A stretch of 55,412 nt of DNA from Lachnospiraceae bacterium OF09-6 (GCA_003435055.1 QUMM01000021.1:1-55412), one strand, 5' to 3'. Positions 41,155 to 50,008 are shown, numbered from the stretch's first letter. The notes: generated by a model not told the origin, from the sequence alone. A program made the numbers and translations.

Positions 41155-42437
41155 AAGATAATAAGATACAGATCGCAATACTTGGCCTGGGCACCGTAGG
41201 AACTGGTGTATACAAGGTGCTAAAGAAGCAGCAGCCGGAGATGCTGCCAAAGCTGGGAGTTGAAGTAGAGGTTCGCCGTGTGCTGGTGAGAAATCTGGAA
41301 CGTGCGGCTTCCAGAGTGGATGATCCATCTGTTTTGACGAATAACTGGGAAGATATTATTTCTGATGATACCATTGATATTATCGTGGAAGTCATGGGTG
41401 GCATGGAACCGGCTCGTACTTATATTCTGGATGCGCTGCATGCAGGAAAGAATGTGGTGACTGCCAATAAGGATTTGATTGCAGCAGATGGCCATGCACT
41501 GATGGATGCAGCAAAAGATGCAAATAAGGACTTCTTATTTGAGGCTGCCGTAGCTGGCGGTATCCCAATCATCCAGCCGCTGAAGCAGGCACTTCAAGGC
41601 AATTACATTGAAGAGATCGTTGGTATTGTAAATGGAACGACCAATTTTATTTTAACCAAGATGGCAGAAGAAGGCATGGAGTTCCAGGAAGCACTTCAGT
41701 TGGCAACTGACCTGGGCTATGCAGAGGCAGATCCTACTGCCGATGTAGAAGGTCTGGATGCAGGAAGAAAAATGGCGATTCTGGCTTCTATCGGTTTTCA
41801 TTCCAGAGTCACATTCAAAGATGTCTATACAGAAGGCATTACCAAGATTACAGCACGGGATATCCGCTATGCAAAGGAAGTGGGATGCCGGATCAAGCTT
41901 CTGGGAAGAGCCCGTAATACAGAGGAGGGTATTGAGGTAGGCGTTTATCCGATGCTGATCGACAGCAGACATCCGCTTGCTTCTGTGAATGATTCCTTTA
42001 ATGCAGTATTTGTAAAGGGAGATGCGGTAGGCGATACGATGTTTTATGGACGTGGTGCCGGAGAACTGCCGACAGCCAGTGCAGTGGTAGGAGATATTTT
42101 TGATGTGATTAAGAATATGCACTTTGGCTGCACCGGACGAATCGGCTGTACCTGTTATAAGCAGATTCCTATGAAAAACAGAGAAAATATTATCAGCAAA
42201 TATTTTATGAGAATTAAAGTAGAAGACAGACCGGGAGTACTGGCGGCAGTTACCAGTGTATTTGGTAATAACGGAGTCAGCATTGAACAGTTCATCCAGA
42301 AACGGAAGAATGATGATCTGGCAGAGATTGTGGTCATCACAGAAGAAGTCTTGGAAAAGAATTTTGATGATTCTGTGAAGATACTGAAGACGATGTCTAT
42401 GATTAAGCAGATATCTGCAATAATTCGAGTATACTAA
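41151..42437 (+). CDS. hom: Homoserine dehydrogenase with ACT domain
   Basis: A 428-residue enzyme from ATG 41151 (ACAGGAGG upstream). NAD(P)-binding motif GLGTVGTGV at about 10-18; catalytic region with VTANKDLIAADGHAL and the signature AAVAGGIPIIQPLKQAL and NGTTNFILTKM. A C-terminal ACT domain (about 355-425, RIKVEDRPGVLAAVTSVFGNN) should mediate threonine feedback. Reduces aspartate semialdehyde to homoserine for Thr/Met synthesis. Its own promoter is not clear after the liv terminator. Confidence 0.96.
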   Translation: MKDNKIQIAILGLGTVGTGVYKVLKKQQPEMLPKLGVEVEVRRVLVRNLERAASRVDDPSVLTNNWEDIISDDTIDIIVEVMGGMEPARTYILDALHAGKNVVTANKDLIAADGHALMDAAKDANKDFLFEAAVAGGIPIIQPLKQALQGNYIEEIVGIVNGTTNFILTKMAEEGMEFQEALQLATDLGYAEADPTADVEGLDAGRKMAILASIGFHSRVTFKDVYTEGITKITARDIRYAKEVGCRIKLLGRARNTEEGIEVGVYPMLIDSRHPLASVNDSFNAVFVKGDAVGDTMFYGRGAGELPTASAVVGDIFDVIKNMHFGCTGRIGCTCYKQIPMKNRENIISKYFMRIKVEDRPGVLAAVTSVFGNNGVSIEQFIQKRKNDDLAEIVVITEEVLEKNFDDSVKILKTMSMIKQISAIIRVY

Positions 42438-42467
42438 TTGACAATTAAGAGAAGAATCCTGTAAAAT
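42438..42467 (+). promoter_or_regulatory. Promoter of gpmI
   Basis: TTGACA (42438-42443) and TAAAAT (42462-42467) spaced by 18 bases; the start codon follows 46 bases later. The -35 begins at the first base after the hom stop codon. Confidence 0.65.
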
Positions 42468-42513
42468 GTACTTTTGGAAACGTATTGGAATGTGAACATA
42501 AAGGAGAATGATT

Positions 42514-44055
42514 ATGAGCAAGAAACCAACCGTATTAATGATCCTGGATGGTTATGGATTAAATAAAAGAAAAGATGGCAATGCCGTTGCACTGGCAGAT
42601 ACACCGGTGATGGATAAATTAATGGCAGACTATCCATTTGTAGAAGGACAGGCCAGTGGTCTGGCAGTAGGCCTTCCAGAAGGACAGATGGGTAACTCTG
42701 AGGTAGGACATCTGAATATGGGGGCCGGCCGTATTGTATATCAGGAACTGACCAGAATTACCAAAGAGATTGAAGATGGAGATTTCTTTAAGAATGAAGC
42801 TCTGTTGGCTGCATGCAAGAATGCAAAAGAGAACAATTCAGCACTGCATCTGTATGGTCTGGTATCTGATGGTGGAGTACACAGCCACATTACACATATT
42901 TATGGTCTGCTGGAACTGGCAAAAAGAGAAGGCGTAGAAAAGATATATGTACACTGCTTCCTGGATGGACGTGATACACCTCCTGCATCAGGAAAGGGTT
43001 ATGTAGAGCAGCTGGAAGCCAAAATGAAAGAGATCGGTGTCGGCGAAGTGGTTTCTGTTATGGGACGTTACTATGCGATGGACCGTGACAATCGCTGGGA
43101 TCGTGTAGAGCTGGCTTACAATGCACTGGTAAAAGGAGAAGGCGTAGCTACAGATAATATCGTAAAAGCAATCCAGGAATCTTATGACAATGAGAAGACA
43201 GATGAGTTCGTGATTCCTGCATATCTGGAAAAGGATGGTAAACCATACGGAAGAATTCAGGACAAGGACTCTATTATCTTCTTCAATTTCCGTCCTGACC
43301 GTGCAAGAGAGATCACAAGAACATTCTGCTGTGATGAGTTTGATGGATTCAACAGAGGAAAGAGACTGGATGTGACTTATGTATGCTTTACCGAATACGA
43401 TGCAACCATTCCAAATAAACTGGTAGCATTCCATAAGGTAGAGATCACCAATACATTTGGAGAATATCTGGCAGCACATCACATGACTCAGGCAAGAATT
43501 GCTGAGACTGAGAAGTATGCACATGTAACATTCTTCTTCAATGGTGGTGTAGAAGAACCAAACGAAGGAGAAGACCGTATTCTGGTAAAATCTCCAAAAG
43601 TTGCTACTTATGACCTTCAGCCGGAGATGAGTGCATTTGAAGTATGTGATAAATTATGTGAAGCAATACGCTCTGACAAGTATGATGTAATCATCATCAA
43701 CTTTGCAAATCCGGATATGGTTGGTCATACTGGTGTACAGGAAGCTGCGATTAAAGCAGTAGAAGCAGTAGACAAGTGTGTAGGCAGGGCAGTAGAGGCA
43801 CTCAAGGAAGCAGACGGCCAGATGTTCATCTGCGCTGATCACGGTAATGCAGAACAGCTGGTGGATTATGAGACTGGTGCTCCATTCACCGCACATACCA
43901 CAAATCCGGTACCATTTATTCTGGTAAATGCAGATCCTGCTTATACTCTGCGTGAAGGTGGTTGCCTGGCAGATATCATTCCGACGCTGATCGAACTGAT
44001 GGGTATGGAGCAGCCAAAAGAGATGACAGGAAAGTCTCTGCTGGTACGTAAATAA
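42514..44055 (+). CDS. gpmI: 2,3-bisphosphoglycerate-independent phosphoglycerate mutase
   Basis: A 513-residue glycolytic enzyme from ATG 42514 (AGGAG seven bases upstream; the ATG at 42508 abuts the ribosome site). It shows the alkaline-phosphatase-fold metal motif LDGYG (Asp12), the phosphoserine region GQMGNSEVGHLNMGAGR (Ser62), the bridging FLDGRDTPP loop, and C-terminal metal ligands NFANPDMVGHTG and CADHGNAEQ. It interconverts 3- and 2-phosphoglycerate, a manganese-dependent reaction. Next in order are a small unknown gene and an enolase-like gene, echoing the common gpmI-eno-secG cluster. Confidence 0.97.
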   Translation: MSKKPTVLMILDGYGLNKRKDGNAVALADTPVMDKLMADYPFVEGQASGLAVGLPEGQMGNSEVGHLNMGAGRIVYQELTRITKEIEDGDFFKNEALLAACKNAKENNSALHLYGLVSDGGVHSHITHIYGLLELAKREGVEKIYVHCFLDGRDTPPASGKGYVEQLEAKMKEIGVGEVVSVMGRYYAMDRDNRWDRVELAYNALVKGEGVATDNIVKAIQESYDNEKTDEFVIPAYLEKDGKPYGRIQDKDSIIFFNFRPDRAREITRTFCCDEFDGFNRGKRLDVTYVCFTEYDATIPNKLVAFHKVEITNTFGEYLAAHHMTQARIAETEKYAHVTFFFNGGVEEPNEGEDRILVKSPKVATYDLQPEMSAFEVCDKLCEAIRSDKYDVIIINFANPDMVGHTGVQEAAIKAVEAVDKCVGRAVEALKEADGQMFICADHGNAEQLVDYETGAPFTAHTTNPVPFILVNADPAYTLREGGCLADIIPTLIELMGMEQPKEMTGKSLLVRK

Positions 44056-44381
44056 TGAACATCGAATTATCGAGAGATGCGGTACAGCTGAAGCTGAAGT
44101 CCAGATGGGATGCACCACTGATTTCTGCATTGGAATACAGCTATGCGGCAGGTCTGGGACTGAAGAAGATGGGAACGGACAGTGAGATGGCCAGAGAGCT
44201 TCGGGACATGGATGACTTTACCGAGTTTCGGAAAAAAGTAAAAGAACTGGTCAGAGCTTCGGATGTCTGGACTACATTCGAACACGGAGAAAAGCTGCAG
44301 CAGATGCTGCTGGAGTGCCGTGTGAAAGATAAGCTGGATGAACATACACGTACCCTGTTTGATATGGGGTATCAGGGATAA
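44055..44381 (+). CDS. Conserved-looking small helical protein of unknown function
   Basis: A 108-residue soluble, mostly helical protein. The start ATG overlaps the gpmI stop (TAATG), so translation is coupled. Motifs are not recognised; the composition is charged (KLKSRWDAPLISALEYSY, RELRDMDDFTEFRKKVKELV). Its place between gpmI and the enolase-like gene suggests a role connected with that cluster, but nothing in the sequence proves it. Confidence 0.65.
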   Translation: MNIELSRDAVQLKLKSRWDAPLISALEYSYAAGLGLKKMGTDSEMARELRDMDDFTEFRKKVKELVRASDVWTTFEHGEKLQQMLLECRVKDKLDEHTRTLFDMGYQG

Positions 44382-44397
44382 GTTACAGGAAAACAGG

Positions 44398-44426
44398 GCA
44401 CAATACTTCCAAAGGAGGTATTGTGC
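44398..44426 (+). promoter_or_regulatory. Hairpin that buries the ribosome site of the enolase-like gene
   Basis: GCACAATACTTCC (44398-44410) pairs with GGAGGTATTGTGC (44414-44426), 13 pairs with one G-U and a loop of three As. The only ribosome site for ATG 44430, AAAGGAGG (44411-44418), is inside the loop and stem. The helix must open for translation; it may also act as a terminator (TTTATG follows). Confidence 0.6.
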
Positions 44427-44429
44427 TTT

Positions 44430-45188
44430 ATGTTTAAGTATAAGCAGATTACAGATGTGCTGGGGAGAAGTATACTGGATGGAAGAGGACTTCCTGCCAT
44501 AGAAGTAGAAGTACTTGGCGAAGATGGAGAAATCGGCAGAGGAGCAGTATCACTGCCAGGTCCGGAAGATAATCTGGAAGAACTGGCAGAGAGCCTGGCG
44601 CTGTTTATCAATAGGAATCTTGCAGATAAAATTATTGGCGAGAACCTGCTGGCACAGAAGCATGTTGACCAGATTCTGGAACGGTCAGCAGGAGGCGTAC
44701 AGGAGATGCAAATGAGAAAGTATGCGATTCGGGCAATATCCTGTGCAGCGGCAAGAACAGCCACAAAGCACCTTGGAATTCCACTGTATCAGTATCTGGG
44801 AGGCGTGCAGGCACAAAGTTATCCGATTTTGCGTATAGGAATTCCAGAAGAAAAAACACCAGGAGCAAGGTGCCAGATTCTGATGGACAGATGGAAGAAA
44901 AGATATGAAAAGACAGAGATTGGCATGGAGACACTGGAAACGAAAACGGAAAAAGTGATTCATCCAGAACAGTACATTACCGTAACACAGTGTCTGAAAG
45001 AGATTCGTGCCTGGAAAGAACAGGGAGAAAAAACGATAGTGATAAAAGACGGTGAATATGTGTTGGATGCATTCCTGGTGGATCTGGCAGTTGCTTCCGG
45101 AGCAGATGTGCTGGAGCTGCGACCGCCTGTACGTGGAGAAAATACGGTGAAATATTCACGTCTGATGAGAATTCTGGAACATTTATAA
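44430..45188 (+). CDS. Truncated enolase-like protein, catalytic barrel mostly absent
   Basis: A 252-residue protein. Residues 1-130 match the enolase N-terminal domain (GRSILDGRGLPAIEVEV for the usual ARQIVDSRGNPTVEVEV; then the AISCAAARTATKHLGIPLYQYLGG helix). The last 50 residues match the enolase C-terminus (FLVDLAVASGADVLELRPPV, then KYSRLMRILEHL). The intervening barrel with catalytic Glu, Mg ligands and Lys345 is missing, and the Lys396 region KTG is LRP here. Full enolase is about 430 residues. No frame break is seen, so this is a shaped pseudo-enzyme rather than decay. A true eno must exist elsewhere. Confidence 0.75.
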   Translation: MFKYKQITDVLGRSILDGRGLPAIEVEVLGEDGEIGRGAVSLPGPEDNLEELAESLALFINRNLADKIIGENLLAQKHVDQILERSAGGVQEMQMRKYAIRAISCAAARTATKHLGIPLYQYLGGVQAQSYPILRIGIPEEKTPGARCQILMDRWKKRYEKTEIGMETLETKTEKVIHPEQYITVTQCLKEIRAWKEQGEKTIVIKDGEYVLDAFLVDLAVASGADVLELRPPVRGENTVKYSRLMRILEHL

Positions 45189-45196
45189 AAAATCAG

Positions 45197-45225
45197 TTGA
45201 AAAAAGCGGGTAGCTATGATACACT
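45197..45225 (+). promoter_or_regulatory. Promoter of secG
   Basis: TTGAAA (45197-45202) and TACACT (45220-45225) with a 17-base spacer, 29 bases before the GTG start. Confidence 0.6.
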
Positions 45226-45253
45226 GATTTTGTTTGACATAGGAGGTGGAGAA

Positions 45254-45490
45254 GTGGGAGTTCTTAGAATCATTCTTACCATAATTTTTATTATTGATTG
45301 TATCGCTTTATCGGTTATCGTATTAATGCAGGAGGGAAAATCTGCAGGACTTGGAACCATTGGCGGACTGTCCGAGACATACTGGGGCAAGAACAAGGGT
45401 CGTTCCATGGAAGGCGCACTGGTTAAGATTACCAAGGCACTGGCAATAGGATTTGTTGTTTTAGCGATTGTATTGAATTTGAACTTTTAG
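45254..45490 (+). CDS. secG: Preprotein translocase subunit SecG
   Basis: A 78-residue membrane protein from GTG 45254 (AGGAGG seven bases upstream). Two hydrophobic helices flank the conserved cytoplasmic loop VLMQEGKSAGLGTIGG, diagnostic of SecG, with the following SETYWGKNKGRSMEG typical of Clostridia. It assists SecYE during protein export. A strong terminator follows 16 bases after the stop. Confidence 0.95.
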   Translation: MGVLRIILTIIFIIDCIALSVIVLMQEGKSAGLGTIGGLSETYWGKNKGRSMEGALVKITKALAIGFVVLAIVLNLNF

Positions 45491-45505
45491 ACGTTGAATG
45501 GTAAG

Positions 45506-45534
45506 ACACTCTTGTAGAATACAAGAGTGTTTTT
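45506..45534 (+). terminator. Terminator after secG
   Basis: ACACTCTTGTA (45506-45516) pairs perfectly with TACAAGAGTGT (45520-45530), loop GAA, followed by TTTTT. Confidence 0.9.
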
Positions 45535-45548
45535 GCTACTATTCACAG

Positions 45549-45610
45549 AGTATGTTCCGTGAGGTGCTTTGTGTGATCTTCGTTCACACAAAACCCGAGA
45601 CATACTTTTT
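45549..45610 (+). promoter_or_regulatory. Structured leader / attenuator in front of rnr
   Basis: An outer helix AGTATGT/ACATACT (45549-45555 with 45600-45606) encloses an inner helix TTTGTGTGA/TCACACAAA (45568-45576 with 45584-45592), and five Ts end the structure at 45610. It lies 19 bases before the rnr start codon and looks like an intrinsic terminator or a cleavage-controlled leader. Confidence 0.5.
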
Positions 45611-45628
45611 CCTTATTACAGGAGATAT

Positions 45629-47755
45629 ATGGATAATAAATTTGAAAAAAGAAAAGAAATAGTATATTCCCTGATGTGTGATCCTCATTATGTGCCGATG
45701 AAGATTAAGGAGATCGCCATTGTAATGCAGGTAGCCAAAGAGGACCGGCCGGAACTGGAGGCCATTCTGGAAGAACTGCAGAGGGAAGGAAAGATAGAAT
45801 TAACCAAACGGGGCAAGTATAAGAAGGCAGAGCGTGCCATATCCACAGGATTGTTTATTGGTAATGCCAGAGGATTTGGCTTTGTAGAGATCGAAGGAAG
45901 AGAAGAAGATCTGTTTATTTCTGAAGACCATATCAATGGAGCAATCCATCATGATACTGTGGAAGTAGAGATTTTGCCAGGTAAAACAGGAAAGAGGCAG
46001 GAAGGGATCATCACCCGCATCATTTCCCATGAATTAAAAGAGATCGTCGGTACTTTTGAAAAATGTAAGAATTTCGGGTTTGTGAGACCAGATAATCAGA
46101 AATTTTCCAAAGACATCTTTATCCCCATCGAGAGGTCTAAAGGAGCAGTGGATGGACATAAGGTGCTGGTGGAACTGACCAGCTATGGCAGCAGTACGAA
46201 GAAGCCAGAAGGAAAGGTTATTAAGATCATTGGGCACGTGAATGATCCTGGAACGGATATTCTATCTGTGATCTATGGACATGAGCTGCCAATGGAATTT
46301 CCGGAACGAGTGCTGAATCAGGCGGAACGAGTAGCTAAGGAAGTCAGCGAGGCAGACTGTCAGGGCAGAGAGAATCTGCGGGATCTCACTATTGTGACCA
46401 TTGATGGGGAAGATGCCAAGGATCTGGATGACGGAGTATCGGTAACCTGGGATGAGGAGCAGCAGATCTGGCATCTTGGAGTGCACATTGCAGATGTAAC
46501 GAATTATGTACAGGAGAACAGTGCACTGGATCGTGAAGCGTTAAAGCGGGGAACCAGTGTATATCTGGTGGATCGGGTGATACCGATGCTGCCACATACA
46601 CTTTCCAATGGTATGTGTTCTCTGAATCAGGGAGTAGACCGGCTGGCTCTGAGCTGCCTGATGGACGTGAATGCAAAAGGTGAGGTAGTAGCTCATCGGA
46701 TTGTGGAGAGCGTGATCTGTGTCAATCGCAGAATGACTTATACCAGTGTAGCAAGGATTCTGACAGATCATGATGAAGAAGAGATAGAAAAATATCAGGA
46801 GCTGGTGCCGATGTTTCAGGAGATGGAAAAGCTGGCAGCAGTCCTTCGGGAGAATCGTAAAAAGCGTGGCTCCATTGATTTTAATTTTGCTGAGAGTAAG
46901 ATCTTGCTGAATGAAAAAGGAGAGCCAATAGAGATCAAACCATATGACCGAAATGTGGCTACCAAGATCATCGAAGACTTCATGCTTCTGGCAAATGAGA
47001 CTGTAGCGCAGGATTATTACTGGCAGGAACTGCCATTCCTGTATCGTACCCACGAGTCACCGGATCCGGAAAAGATTCAGCAGCTGGCCATGTTTATTGC
47101 CAATTTTGGATATGGCATGAAAGGAATCCGGGATGAAGTACATCCAAAGGAGTTACAAAAACTTTTAGCCAGAATTGAAGATTCTCCAGAAGAATCTCTG
47201 ATTAGCCGACTGACACTCCGGTCCATGAAACAGGCACGTTATACGGTGGACTGTACGGGACATTTTGGACTGGCTGCAAAATATTATTGCCATTTTACTT
47301 CGCCGATCCGCCGCTATCCGGACTTGCAGATTCATCGTATTATCAAAGAAAATCTGCGAGGACGTCTGAACGGAGAACGAATCGCTCATTATGAAGAAAT
47401 TCTTCCGGGTGTGGCAGAACAGACCAGCAAGACTGAGCGCCGTGCCGATGATGCTGAACGGGAAGTAGATAAGATGAAGAAAGTAGAATATATGGAGCGG
47501 CATATTGGAGAAACCTTTGAAGGAGTGATTTCCGGTATGAATAGCTATGGATTCTATGTGGAATTGCCAAACACCGTAGAAGGCATGGTACATGTCAGCA
47601 ATCTCTATGATGATCGTTATTATTATAATGAAGAGACTTACGAGATGTATGGTGTGGAGACCGGAAAAGTATATCAGATGGGACAGCGGGTAAAGGTGCG
47701 TGTGCTGGATGCAGATAAAGAGATGCGTACCATAGATTTTTGTATAGGAGAGTAG
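45629..47755 (+). CDS. rnr: Ribonuclease R
   Basis: A 708-residue 3'-5' exoribonuclease from ATG 45629 (ACAGGAG upstream; an earlier in-frame ATG lies inside the leader hairpin). Domains in order: winged helix (about 5-65), two cold-shock OB domains (about 75-215), the RNB catalytic domain with the metal-binding GEDAKDLDDGVSV (about 260-272) and FTSPIRRYPDLQIHR, then an S1 domain (GETFEGVISGMNSYGFYVEL to the end). The basic C-terminal tail of the E. coli enzyme is missing. It degrades structured RNA and works with SmpB/tmRNA in ribosome rescue; smpB follows after three bases. Confidence 0.96.
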   Translation: MDNKFEKRKEIVYSLMCDPHYVPMKIKEIAIVMQVAKEDRPELEAILEELQREGKIELTKRGKYKKAERAISTGLFIGNARGFGFVEIEGREEDLFISEDHINGAIHHDTVEVEILPGKTGKRQEGIITRIISHELKEIVGTFEKCKNFGFVRPDNQKFSKDIFIPIERSKGAVDGHKVLVELTSYGSSTKKPEGKVIKIIGHVNDPGTDILSVIYGHELPMEFPERVLNQAERVAKEVSEADCQGRENLRDLTIVTIDGEDAKDLDDGVSVTWDEEQQIWHLGVHIADVTNYVQENSALDREALKRGTSVYLVDRVIPMLPHTLSNGMCSLNQGVDRLALSCLMDVNAKGEVVAHRIVESVICVNRRMTYTSVARILTDHDEEEIEKYQELVPMFQEMEKLAAVLRENRKKRGSIDFNFAESKILLNEKGEPIEIKPYDRNVATKIIEDFMLLANETVAQDYYWQELPFLYRTHESPDPEKIQQLAMFIANFGYGMKGIRDEVHPKELQKLLARIEDSPEESLISRLTLRSMKQARYTVDCTGHFGLAAKYYCHFTSPIRRYPDLQIHRIIKENLRGRLNGERIAHYEEILPGVAEQTSKTERRADDAEREVDKMKKVEYMERHIGETFEGVISGMNSYGFYVELPNTVEGMVHVSNLYDDRYYYNEETYEMYGVETGKVYQMGQRVKVRVLDADKEMRTIDFCIGE

Positions 47756-47758
47756 GAG

Positions 47759-48225
47759 ATGGGAGCACAGACAGTCAAACTCATTGCAAATAATAAAAAA
47801 GCATATCATGATTTTTTTGTAGATGATACCTATGAGACAGGGATTTCTCTGGCTGGCACGGAAGTAAAATCCCTTCGAATGGGAAAATGCAGTATCAAAG
47901 AAGCATTTGTCCGCATCGAAAACGGAGAAGTGATCATCTATGGCATGCATATCAGCCTTATGAGAAGGGCAATATTTTCAATAAAGATCCTCTGCGACCA
48001 AGAAAGCTGCTGATGCATAAGTATGAGATTAATAAGCTGATGGGCAAGATCAAAGAAAAAGGTATGACGCTGGTGCCGTTGAAAGTTTATTTTAAAGGAA
48101 GTCTGGTAAAAGTAGAGATTGGCCTGGCGCGAGGCAAGAAGCTTTACGATAAGAGACAGGATATTGCCAAGAAAGATCAGAGAAGAGAAGCAGAAAAAGA
48201 ATTTAAGGTGAAAAATCTGTATTAG
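47759..48225 (+). pseudogene. smpB: SsrA-binding protein SmpB with a 1-base deletion
   Basis: The N-terminal half ([20 protein letters not shown] to YGMHIS) is in one frame and the C-terminal half ([19 protein letters not shown] onward, ending [10 protein letters not shown]) in the next. The junction AGC-CTT-ATG at 47954-47960 should read AGC-CCT-TAT, i.e. a C is missing from CCC. Repaired, the protein has 155 residues, the normal SmpB length, with the OB-fold tmRNA-binding surface and the C-terminal tail [13 protein letters not shown] that enters the ribosome. Because smpB is near-universal and ssrA is intact 1.9 kb away, a sequence error is the best explanation. Confidence 0.9.
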
Positions 48226-48235
48226 AGAAGTAAGA

Positions 48236-48267
48236 AAGCCACCGGCAGGTAAAAAAGCCGGTGGCTT
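48236..48267. terminator. Bidirectional terminator between smpB and the SH3 gene
   Basis: AAGCCACCGGC (48236-48246) pairs perfectly with GCCGGTGGCTT (48257-48267), 10-base loop, with TTTT on the plus side (48271) and a TTTC-type tail on the minus side. It lies between converging genes. Confidence 0.85.
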
Positions 48268-48272
48268 ATGTT

Positions 48273-49925
48273 TTACATTGCATCCATGGACTGTAGAATA
48301 TCTGCCCCGTAGACAGGCTCATGATAATATACGACAGATACATATAATCCGTTGTAAATGCCATTTGGACAGTTGATTTCTCCGTCTTCTTTTGCAAGAT
48401 TTAGAATTTTGCCATTATTACAGGAAATGGTAATCGTACTCATTCCACTGGAAATGACGGTTCCAAATACCTGTTTTACCGAGCTGCTGTCTGCCGGATT
48501 AGAAGAATCAGAGGATGGCTGATTGTTCTGATCATTTCCAGGTACATAATCACTGTAATCCAATGGATCTGTCCAGGAGAGAAGATCTCCGTAAATATAA
48601 CCAGTGTATCCCTTATAACTGACACGGATCCAGTTATTTGGAGTGTATCCGGTAACACTCACATCATCCCCATAGTTCAGAGTGCCAAGTACACTGGCAT
48701 CGGTCGAATAATAGGAACGCACATTCGCCTGTGCACTGGTAACATACATAGTTCCTCCCATAGCGGTAACCGGAGCGTTCCAGCTTAAATAATCGCTGGA
48801 TACATAACCAGTCTGACCATTGTAAGTGATTCGGATCCAGTTGTTATTCGTATATCCGCTGACAGTGACAGTACTGCCGGTACTCAGAGATCCAAGAATA
48901 ACGCCATCGGTTCCGGCTGCACTGCGGACATAGACTTCTGTAGTCGCATACATAGTACCGGACATGGATTTTACAATCACTGGCTTTTTGTCGCTGACAA
49001 AGTCAGCAGATACATAAGCTGTGGCTCCCTGGTAACTGATCTGAATCCAGCCATCGCTGGTATAACCGGTCTGCGTAATCTCGTTTCCTGCTGCAATACC
49101 ACCAAGCACTGTGGCGGATACATTGTTCTGCGCCCGGACATTCAGATCAGCCGTAGCATAAATGGTTGCTTTTTTTTCGGTGATCTCTACAACCGGTTCT
49201 GTCGCCTTGGATTCTTTATAAGAAGATAAATCTGGCATATCAACCGTAATGGCAGTACTATGATTGGTAAATGTGCTCACAGAGTTTGTAGTGCAGGTCT
49301 GTGGCTCTTCACCGGAGCGAACCGTGTAAACAGTCTGAATCCTCCGTTTCGTAATCTGTCCCTGCTCATCGGTATTTACATATCCCTGAAGCGTCACCAG
49401 GTTAATCTGATGCTCGTCCTGTGCACCTTCCAGAACGTTGTCTTTAAACTCACCCAGAGAACCTTCTGTTGCAGTGAACAGATAGCTGGCGTTATTATAA
49501 TCCAGAGAATCCAGATACTGTGAATTCAGATTAAGATAGACATACTGGTTCATAAGCTGAATCATCTCTTCCGGTTTCATGGCATACTTTACATTCTCAC
49601 CGGAATCATTGTCATAAAAATATCCGTCCGTATAATACTGCTCTTTGGTTCCATCATCTGTCTCGATGGAGATAGCTACTTTAAGATTCTTCAGATCCTG
49701 AAGTCCGCTGGCCTGCAGATGAATGTTTTTTGTCGCATTGCCTTTGATATCTGGCACATTGGTAGTTTCATTTACTGTAACATCAATACTGTCCTGATGA
49801 TCCTGAAGATCTACTGCAGAATCGTAAGCCTTTGTTACATCAGATTCAGGAACAGCGGCTGCTGTGGAAGAACCAAGAGCAGCAGATAATAAAAAAGCCT
49901 GTAAAAGCATATACTTTCTCTTCAT
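48273..49925 (-). CDS. Secreted protein with three SH3b domains
   Basis: A 550-residue exported protein: signal peptide 1-24 (MKRKYMLLQAFLLSAALGSS, cut after AAA), an N-terminal domain of about 200 residues resembling lipoprotein-like sensor regions of Firmicutes (KEQYYTDGYFYDN, EEMIQLMNQYVYLNL), then three bacterial SH3 repeats (about 250-312, 320-380, 390-450), each with the LNVR/VYVR/ANVRS start and a closing GWIQISYQG/NWIRITYNG/NWIRVSYKG. A serine/asparagine-rich linker and a small C-terminal beta domain follow. SH3b repeats usually bind cell-wall peptides. No enzymatic domain is visible. It interrupts the rnr-smpB-ssrA series on the opposite strand. Confidence 0.85.
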   Translation of the reverse strand: MKRKYMLLQAFLLSAALGSSTAAAVPESDVTKAYDSAVDLQDHQDSIDVTVNETTNVPDIKGNATKNIHLQASGLQDLKNLKVAISIETDDGTKEQYYTDGYFYDNDSGENVKYAMKPEEMIQLMNQYVYLNLNSQYLDSLDYNNASYLFTATEGSLGEFKDNVLEGAQDEHQINLVTLQGYVNTDEQGQITKRRIQTVYTVRSGEEPQTCTTNSVSTFTNHSTAITVDMPDLSSYKESKATEPVVEITEKKATIYATADLNVRAQNNVSATVLGGIAAGNEITQTGYTSDGWIQISYQGATAYVSADFVSDKKPVIVKSMSGTMYATTEVYVRSAAGTDGVILGSLSTGSTVTVSGYTNNNWIRITYNGQTGYVSSDYLSWNAPVTAMGGTMYVTSAQANVRSYYSTDASVLGTLNYGDDVSVTGYTPNNWIRVSYKGYTGYIYGDLLSWTDPLDYSDYVPGNDQNNQPSSDSSNPADSSSVKQVFGTVISSGMSTITISCNNGKILNLAKEDGEINCPNGIYNGLYVSVVYYHEPVYGADILQSMDAM

Positions 49926-49959
49926 AAAAACTCAACCCCCTTTTGGTATAGTTATTTTC

Positions 49960-49988
49960 ATTATACTGAATATTATAGGTTTTTTCAA
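49960..49988 (-). promoter_or_regulatory. Promoter of the SH3-domain gene
   Basis: On the minus strand TTGAAA (complement of 49983-49988) and TATAAT (complement of 49960-49965) are 17 bases apart; the start codon follows about 35 bases later. Confidence 0.75.
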
Positions 49989-50008
49989 GAAAATATGCGG
50001 AAACCGGC

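Noticed and set aside
41652..42521. 289-codon minus-strand open frame
   Set aside because: Antisense shadow of homoserine dehydrogenase; composition dominated by His/Cys/Ile.
47950..47965. Programmed frameshift in smpB
   Set aside because: No slippery heptamer or downstream structure at AGCCTTATG; a lost C explains it.
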